Source: DATDUP01 sp035290345 (GTDB lineage Bacteria; Patescibacteriota; Patescibacteriia; Magasanikbacterales; UBA922). Taken from it: a DNA stretch of 16,638 bases. Positions 13,699 to 16,638 of this stretch are shown piece by piece. The notes beneath the pieces were generated by a model. That model was not told the origin of the DNA. It searched no databases and saw nothing but the letters and a program-made list of their open reading frames with translations. The stretch covers positions 1-16,638 of the forward strand of contig DATDUP010000009.1 of NCBI GenBank assembly GCA_035290345.1, given 5' to 3'. Numbering within the stretch: position 1 is the first letter of the stretch; each line of letters starts with the position of its first letter. The position numbers were made by a program, and so were the translations under genes.

Positions 13699-14607
13699 TC
13701 AAAAAACCACCAAAGCTGAACCTAAGACGACCAACAACAGAGCGACAAGCTCCAAAATAATTTCCTGTTTGGTAAAATATTCTTTAAACCAATGTGGGAA
13801 AAATTTAGAAAACAAAAATACCAAAAAGAAAATAAACAAATACTGGCCACCAGCTAATGCCCCGACCAAAGCCACCGGCCCTTGGGACATCGCCAACTGT
13901 AAGATGACCACAGCGGCCACCCCCAATATTTTGTCCCCTAATACAATAGCTTTGGCGTGGCGATGTGCATACCCTTTGGCCTCTTTAGTGGAACGCTTCC
14001 AGGAACGACGTACCGTCGGCACTAACAAAAGAGCGAGACCGACCAGGCCGGTCATGGTCCGGGTCCAAGCAAAACCGGTCCAAAACGGATATTGGGTATA
14101 CAGAAACTTGGCACTCACATGAGAAACCGCAAACAAAAAGGCAGCTAAAAAGGCCCAAAGGAATCCAATGTGAAACCCATGATGGTTACGGCTTTTTTCA
14201 AAAGAAAGCAAAAGGCAAGCCAGAGCCAAAAGAGCGCCACCCCCCATTTGTCCGACCGTTAATTGTTCGCCCAAAAAATATTTTCCCAAAAAAAATAGAT
14301 CCACCATGACGAGGGCCCCGATAAAAGGACCAATGTGGGAAATTTCCCCTTTTTTCATGGCGAGATAACTCGCCCCCAAACCACAGCCAAAACTAACCCC
14401 CGAAACTACGGCCCAAAGCCAGTCTTGGCCATTTAACAATTGAAAGCCCGTAAACGGTAAAATAAAAATCGCCCCCCAAAGAAAAATAGTGGAGTAAAAA
14501 GTATAAACCGCTGGTTTGACCGCCGCCTTGCTGACAATGAGCTTGTCCAAAATATAAACCAAGGCCAATAACAAATAACCGCCTAAACTTAACCAAACCC
14601 AATTCAT
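13699..14607 (-). CDS. EamA/DMT-superfamily membrane transporter, 302 aa
   Basis: Ten-helix-type membrane protein of the drug/metabolite transporter superfamily, in two EamA-like halves. The first half starts with MNWVWLSLGGYLLLALVYILDKL and contains GVSFGCGLGASYLAMKKGEIS and the end-of-repeat stretch FLGEQLTVGQMGGGALLALACLLL. The second half has FLWAFLAAFLFAVSHVSAK, AMSQGPVALVGALAG and a C-terminal LVALLLVVLGSALVVF. Length is typical. It overlaps the glycosyltransferase stop by 4 nt (ATGA) and is followed 2 nt after its stop by the glycosidase, so all three are translated together. Some members of this superfamily (ArnE/ArnF) flip undecaprenyl-linked sugars, which would suit the neighbours; a solute exporter is equally possible from sequence alone. 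Confidence 0.88.
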   Translation of the reverse strand: MNWVWLSLGGYLLLALVYILDKLIVSKAAVKPAVYTFYSTIFLWGAIFILPFTGFQLLNGQDWLWAVVSGVSFGCGLGASYLAMKKGEISHIGPFIGALVMVDLFFLGKYFLGEQLTVGQMGGGALLALACLLLSFEKSRNHHGFHIGFLWAFLAAFLFAVSHVSAKFLYTQYPFWTGFAWTRTMTGLVGLALLLVPTVRRSWKRSTKEAKGYAHRHAKAIVLGDKILGVAAVVILQLAMSQGPVALVGALAGGQYLFIFFLVFLFSKFFPHWFKEYFTKQEIILELVALLLVVLGSALVVF

Positions 14608-15962
14608 AGTAAATGCATATCTTCTATTTCACTTCGTTTTTTCTTCAAGACCACATCCTCAATATGCGCCACCCCATTGTGAGGAGCGTCTAAAAATCCC
14701 TTCATCGCTGCTTCGGCTAACCAACCAGAGCTAAGCCAATCGGCCAGCCATTCAGCAGTATAACGCGGATCCTCCTGTGGCACCCCGGCCCCAATGGAAG
14801 TCAGCCAGGCTTTGTTAAACTCTTCCTGCGAACCAATAGTTGGCGCCATGATGATCGGCAAGCCCAAACCCGCATAAAATGACAGCTCGCTCGGTTTGGT
14901 CCACAAGATATCTGTGTTCAAAAGAATCTGATTGAACTTAGCAAAATATTCTAATTTGTTTTCCGCATAAATAATGTTCACATGTCCGTTCCGTTTTTTG
15001 TTCAATTTCAAATCCCGCACAACGGATTGGTAATAGAGATAAACATCATTCCGCACTCCGGCCACCAAATTCAATCTCATCTTGCCCCGGGCAATCGGCT
15101 CCCGCAAAGCGGTCAGGATCTGGGCGCCCAATTCCCGTTGAGCGCCAGCCCCACCAACGGCGAAAGTAATGGTCAAAGGATGACGACCAGCACAGCGATG
15201 GCAATACTGATGAGACAAAAAATTGGAAAGGACCGGCTGATATTTGCGTCGATAACGACCTTCGGGATCCAGATGGACCACTCGTTCTCCTAAACTGCGC
15301 TTGAGCACCTCTAAATTTTTACCCAAGTTTTCTTTAGGCAAAGGAAATCCTGTAATATAAATCTTCTCTGTCCGCACCCCATACTGTTGCAGTCTCTCTT
15401 TCACCCGACGATTAGGTACCAGATAATTTATTCGGCTTTTTTGCGGAAAGAGCGGAGCCCAGGTACGAGAAATATCTGCATCGCAGCAAAGCAGATAAAT
15501 ATCGTTTCTAAACCCGTGTTCTTGAGCAAAATAAGCCGGAGTAAAAAAAGAAGTAATTAACGGCAAATCCCGACGGTTCAATTTTTCTATCAAATCCCGT
15601 CCCCAACCACGGTGAATCAGGCCAAATATTTGCGTCAACTGCGCCCCGGGACGAGATAAATCCCGCGCCGGATAGAAAGGATCAATACGCTGAAAATAAT
15701 CCATTAAAGAAAATATCCTCTCACCCACCAAAGGCAAATGCTTCAAGCGGGAAATAGTTTCATAAAATGTTCGGCCGCCTTCCCATTTTCTTCTGTCCGT
15801 ATTAGGAATACCCGCATAATGATTGGCATTCAGCAAACCATCTTGAGCTAAATGACGCAACGGAAAAACCGCCCTTTGGTGTCCATAACCCATGTCTACG
15901 GCCACTACCCAGGCTTTTTTTATTTTCTCTTCTTTGATTGAGGAAAAATCTTTCTTTTTCAT
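14604..15962 (-). CDS. GT-B glycosyltransferase, MGDG synthase/MurG (GT28)-like, 452 aa
   Basis: Probable cytoplasmic or peripheral membrane glycosyltransferase using a nucleotide sugar. The N-terminus, VVAVDMGYGHQRAVFPLRHLA at residues 19-39, matches the glycine-histidine motif of monogalactosyldiacylglycerol-synthase-type enzymes. The linker to the second Rossmann domain has TFAVGGAGAQRELG near 266-279. The sugar-nucleotide site LWTKPSELSFYAGLGLPIIMAPTIGSQEEFN near 353-383 resembles the MurG/MGDG pattern. A YCHRCAG near 253-259 gives a CxxC that could bind metal or be incidental. First gene of the glycan operon; the ATG at 15962 is about 6 nt after the predicted transcript start and has no Shine-Dalgarno. 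Its stop overlaps the transporter start as ATGA. Donor and acceptor are unknown; a lipid acceptor is inferred from the family. Confidence 0.85.
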   Translation of the reverse strand: MKKKDFSSIKEEKIKKAWVVAVDMGYGHQRAVFPLRHLAQDGLLNANHYAGIPNTDRRKWEGGRTFYETISRLKHLPLVGERIFSLMDYFQRIDPFYPARDLSRPGAQLTQIFGLIHRGWGRDLIEKLNRRDLPLITSFFTPAYFAQEHGFRNDIYLLCCDADISRTWAPLFPQKSRINYLVPNRRVKERLQQYGVRTEKIYITGFPLPKENLGKNLEVLKRSLGERVVHLDPEGRYRRKYQPVLSNFLSHQYCHRCAGRHPLTITFAVGGAGAQRELGAQILTALREPIARGKMRLNLVAGVRNDVYLYYQSVVRDLKLNKKRNGHVNIIYAENKLEYFAKFNQILLNTDILWTKPSELSFYAGLGLPIIMAPTIGSQEEFNKAWLTSIGAGVPQEDPRYTAEWLADWLSSGWLAEAAMKGFLDAPHNGVAHIEDVVLKKKRSEIEDMHLL

Positions 15963-15974
15963 TTTTATTTTTAT

Positions 15975-15983
15975 ATTATATCA
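15975..15983 (-). promoter_or_regulatory. Extended -10 promoter of the glycan operon
   Basis: TGATATAAT (15983-15975) on the minus strand, without a recognisable -35 at normal spacing. Start expected near 15968, about 6 nt before the ATG at 15962, so the mRNA would be almost leaderless. Confidence 0.6.
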
Positions 15984-16001
15984 CATTCTTGAATTTTCCC
16001 C

Positions 16002-16032
16002 GAAAAAAGGAAGAGGAGCCGCAAGCGACTCC
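16002..16032 (-). terminator. Terminator of the right-end orphan gene
   Basis: On the minus strand GGAGTCG (16032-16026), loop CTTG and CGGCTCC (16021-16015) form a 7-bp stem with one T-G pair, followed by TCTTCC and six Ts (16008-16003). It is the second of two hairpins after the orphan stop at 16061. Confidence 0.7.
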
Positions 16033-16045
16033 CCAAAGGGCGGGA

Positions 16046-16065
16046 CCTGATTTGAAAAAATCAGG
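16046..16065 (-). terminator. Hairpin overlapping the stop codon of the right-end orphan
   Basis: CCTGATTT (16065-16058 on the minus strand) and AAATCAGG (16053-16046) form a perfect 8-bp stem with a TTTC loop. The stop codon TGA (16063-16061) lies in the 5' arm. No T-run follows directly; it may stabilise the 3' end or affect termination of translation. Confidence 0.5.
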
Positions 16066-16638
16066 CGTTGAGAACTTGAGACAAATCAAGAAGTTGTTCG
16101 TCTATCTCCCGCAGGAAAGCTCCCGGGGCCTGCGAACGGGCGAGGAACACTTCTCTGGTGTCCAGCAGATGCTCACGCGAGCGCTCCGGCTGATTAGGTG
16201 TCAACCGGTTACCGGCATCACCGATGAAGCAGATGGGAGCCGACTTATCCTTGAGGCAGTAGTACTCATGGTAAGCCGTAATCTGCCGAGCGGGGACAAA
16301 CATTCCCCCATCCACTCCGAAATCGGTCAACGGCAACTTGAAACCCTGTTCCTGGACTTTGTAGACCCCAGTACAGATGACCTGAATCGAAATCTGACAC
16401 TGGTCACAGTAATCGGCCCAGTTGCGTATCGCCACGTCGCTGACTGTTGGACAGAGAATAGTCGCATGTTCCGACTGATGATAATTGGGCGCGAAAGCCA
16501 AAGCTTCCAAAACTGTCACGCCTCCGGCCGCACATTCATCGCACAGCAGACGGAACACTTCCCGTCGATACGCGGTCAGGTTGAAACTCTTGGAATGGCT
16601 GATGTGGGCTCGCCACCTCCCTTCCTCATCTCGATCCC
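16061..16638 (-). CDS. Orphan protein, 5' end beyond window, at least 192 codons, unknown function
   Basis: The reading frame is open from the window edge to the TGA at 16061; the GTG at 16558 is not needed as a start because the frame continues upstream as ...DRDEEGRWRAHISHSKSFNLTAYRREVF. I do not recognise the family. It is predicted soluble and has two CxxC motifs, LLCDEC and YCDQC, plus other cysteines, so metal binding is possible but unproven. Codon use is the GC-rich type of the other two orphans: none of the leucine codons I read is TTA. A hairpin overlaps the stop codon and a terminator follows. Its promoter is outside the window. Confidence 0.75.
   Translation of the reverse strand, partial: DRDEEGRWRAHISHSKSFNLTAYRREVFRLLCDECAAGGVTVLEALAFAPNYHQSEHATILCPTVSDVAIRNWADYCDQCQISIQVICTGVYKVQEQGFKLPLTDFGVDGGMFVPARQITAYHEYYCLKDKSAPICFIGDAGNRLTPNQPERSREHLLDTREVFLARSQAPGAFLREIDEQLLDLSQVLNA

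Noticed and set aside
13769..14122. 117-codon plus-strand frame
   Set aside because: It is a shadow of the EamA transporter gene with no start signals.
1..16638. CRISPR array, insertion sequence, phage or toxin-antitoxin locus
   Set aside because: No regularly spaced repeats, transposase, integrase or phage genes are seen; the AbrB-type gene has no toxin partner next to it.
1..16638. TGA recoded as glycine
   Set aside because: Several intact genes, including both the permease upstream of metK and the transporter/glycosidase genes, end at TGA directly before the next gene, and no internal TGA is needed to keep any family intact.

Overview
The window looks like a piece of a Patescibacteria (CPR) genome. 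This is inferred from gene content, the many short intergenic gaps, and glycosyltransferase, adaptor and orphan proteins of a style common in that group; no marker gene here fixes the taxon. TGA, TAA and TAG all act as stops, so this is the standard bacterial code and not a lineage that recodes TGA to glycine. All convincing genes except one lie on the minus strand, so the text follows transcription from right to left.

Right end (16638 to 12476): a truncated, GC-rich orphan gene ends in two hairpins. It is followed by a tightly coupled three-gene operon: a GT28/MGDG-synthase-like glycosyltransferase, an EamA/DMT membrane transporter, and a membrane-anchored clan GH-A glycosidase. These could make, flip and trim a surface glycolipid. 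The operon runs into a tRNA-Val(UAC) gene whose promoter -35 box overlaps the glycosidase stop codon. The tRNA does not encode its CCA tail.

Centre (12475 to 8526): a possible small RNA interval between two terminators, a 124-codon orphan with its own strong promoter, an aromatic-amino-acid-type permease, and metK. The metK leader is about 137 nt and has hand-drawable riboswitch-like structure. The 140-codon membrane orphan on the plus strand converges on metK across a bidirectional terminator.

Left half (8525 to 1): uppP-gpsA (undecaprenyl carrier recycling and glycerol-3-phosphate synthesis), then a six-gene operon: AbrB-type regulator, MacA-like adaptor, CCA-adding enzyme homologue, MacB-type ATPase and two MacB-type permeases, the last cut by the window edge. 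The tRNA nucleotidyltransferase sits inside this transporter operon with 1-nt gaps on both sides.

The most interesting items are the metK leader RNA, the three compositionally distinct orphan genes (almost no TTA leucine codons, two hairpins after each), the glycan operon, and several extended -10 promoters lying only 5-10 nt upstream of start codons.
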